A stretch of DNA of 64,000 nucleotides, taken from assembly GCF_014196715.1 (NCBI RefSeq), contig NZ_JACIEF010000003.1, positions 835,874-899,873 on the forward strand, in the 5' to 3' direction. Shown one piece after another: positions 63,384 to 64,000 of the stretch. This DNA is from Pedobacter zeae. GTDB taxonomy: Bacteria; Bacteroidota; Bacteroidia; Sphingobacteriales; Sphingobacteriaceae. The notes beneath the pieces are model-generated. The model was not told where the DNA came from, did no database searches, and worked only from the letters and a program-made list of their open reading frames with translations. The translations under genes and the position numbers were made by a program. How positions within the stretch are numbered: position 1 is the stretch's first letter; each line of letters starts with the position of its first letter.

Positions 63384-64000
63384 CTATTTTTTGGTTACTG
63401 AAATATGTTGTTTCGCTCCGTCGGCGGTGTAAGTAATTTTGAAGATTTTACCCGCCGGTGCGCTTAAAACGGAAAGCATTTTTTTGCTGTCTTTAAGCAA
63501 GGTTGCTGCTACAACACCATCAATACTTTCGATAATTTGTCCGGCTTGCAGGATTTCGCTTTCTACCGGACCTACAATACTGAGCAGCTTTAATTTGCCA
63601 TCGGGATCGAAACCCAAAAGGTAAGCCCCCAAAACAAAATCATGAGGAAAATTAAAGGTGTGGTTGGGTACAAAATGAATTTCCTTCTGCTGCATGTTAA
63701 TGGTGAAGTTGTAACGGCCAATGGTTCTGATACCAATAGATCCATCAAAACCAGGATTCCAGTTTTCGCTTTGTCCACCTCCCGCCATCAGGGTAACCGG
63801 AAAATCGGTCAACCTGGGCATACTTGCAAAAGAAAACGATGCCGCCCGGCCACTATAGGTCGGTGTGCTCATGCCCATGCTGGTGGTGGTACCATTGTAT
63901 TCTGGTTTAAAACCGCTTACCAGTAGTTTATATTTTTTTACAAAGGGCCTGAAGCAAATGAGGTTGTAAGATGCGCCGGTATCGAAAACAAATTCGCCGG
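63384..64000 (-). CDS. Aspartic protease with PDZ domain (partial, cut by right edge)
   Basis: The frame is open to the window edge. The visible part starts GEFVFDTGASYNL, carrying a DTG catalytic motif, and continues through FDGSIGIRTIGRYNFTINMQQKEIHF to a C-terminal PDZ-like domain (AGQIIESIDGVVAATL). The N-terminal part with the signal and any first DTG is outside. It has the same overall plan as the protein at 1458-2705 near the left edge. Confidence 0.85.
   Translation of the reverse strand, partial: GEFVFDTGASYNLICFRPFVKKYKLLVSGFKPEYNGTTTSMGMSTPTYSGRAASFSFASMPRLTDFPVTLMAGGGQSENWNPGFDGSIGIRTIGRYNFTINMQQKEIHFVPNHTFNFPHDFVLGAYLLGFDPDGKLKLLSIVGPVESEILQAGQIIESIDGVVAATLLKDSKKMLSVLSAPAGKIFKITYTADGAKQHISVTKK

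Overview
The window looks like a chromosomal segment of a Bacteroidota bacterium of the Sphingobacteriaceae, most like Pedobacter. This rests on a SusC/SusD pair, a PorX regulator of type IX secretion, an LpxC-FabZ fusion inside an lpxD-lpxC/fabZ-lpxA operon, Bacteroidota promoters (TTG, about 19-21 nt, TAnnTTTG), lineage-typical families (HYC_CC_PP, DUF2911, DUF3347, DUF6952) and many short palindromic intergenic repeats. The species call is inference. No rRNA, tRNA, insertion sequence, phage gene or CRISPR array was seen.

Layout. 0-7.9 kb: a zinc metalloprotease cut by the left edge, a two-DTG aspartic protease with a PDZ domain, then a rightward group of DacB-type PBP, GH18 chitinase lipoprotein, BioF-like PLP enzyme and secreted histidine phosphatase, and a convergent VanX-type dipeptidase. 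7.9-20 kb: alanine dehydrogenase, TsaE and PorX on the minus strand; then on the plus strand an HD phosphohydrolase, the lipid A operon, a GNAT enzyme, a lone ABC ATPase, a probable small RNA, two tandem EF-P genes and 5-formyl-THF cyclo-ligase. 20-24 kb: histidine degradation genes hutG/hutI, an ExoIII-type nuclease and a cyclophilin. 24-30 kb: a metal-handling (probably copper) region with HYC_CC_PP protein, HMA protein, barrel-like protein, DUF3347 protein and an AraC regulator carrying a CxxC N-terminus, followed by YceI, a DODA-type dioxygenase, a telomere-like TTTAGGG array and an HMA-MauE membrane protein.

30-48 kb: a YfiT/DinB protein, an FAD oxidoreductase, an S9 peptidase, a peroxiredoxin-thioredoxin-DUF6952 operon, PEP carboxylase, a TetR-controlled TolC/EmrA/EmrB efflux operon with its operator visible on the promoter, a GH9-polysaccharide deacetylase fusion, and small envelope proteins.

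48-64 kb: sixteen kilobases all on the minus strand. In transcription order: an aspartic protease cut by the right edge, a thioredoxin-like protein, a GDPD-GH16 fusion, a Tat-exported phosphocholine-type phospholipase C, a propeller sensor kinase, its LuxR-type response regulator, a VOC protein, an AraC regulator, SusC and SusD. Two 19-bp perfect palindromes of the same design bracket the two-component genes. My best candidate for an undescribed system is this locus, which could release and import phosphodiester-bearing lipid or beta-glucan material under control of its own kinase/regulator pair.
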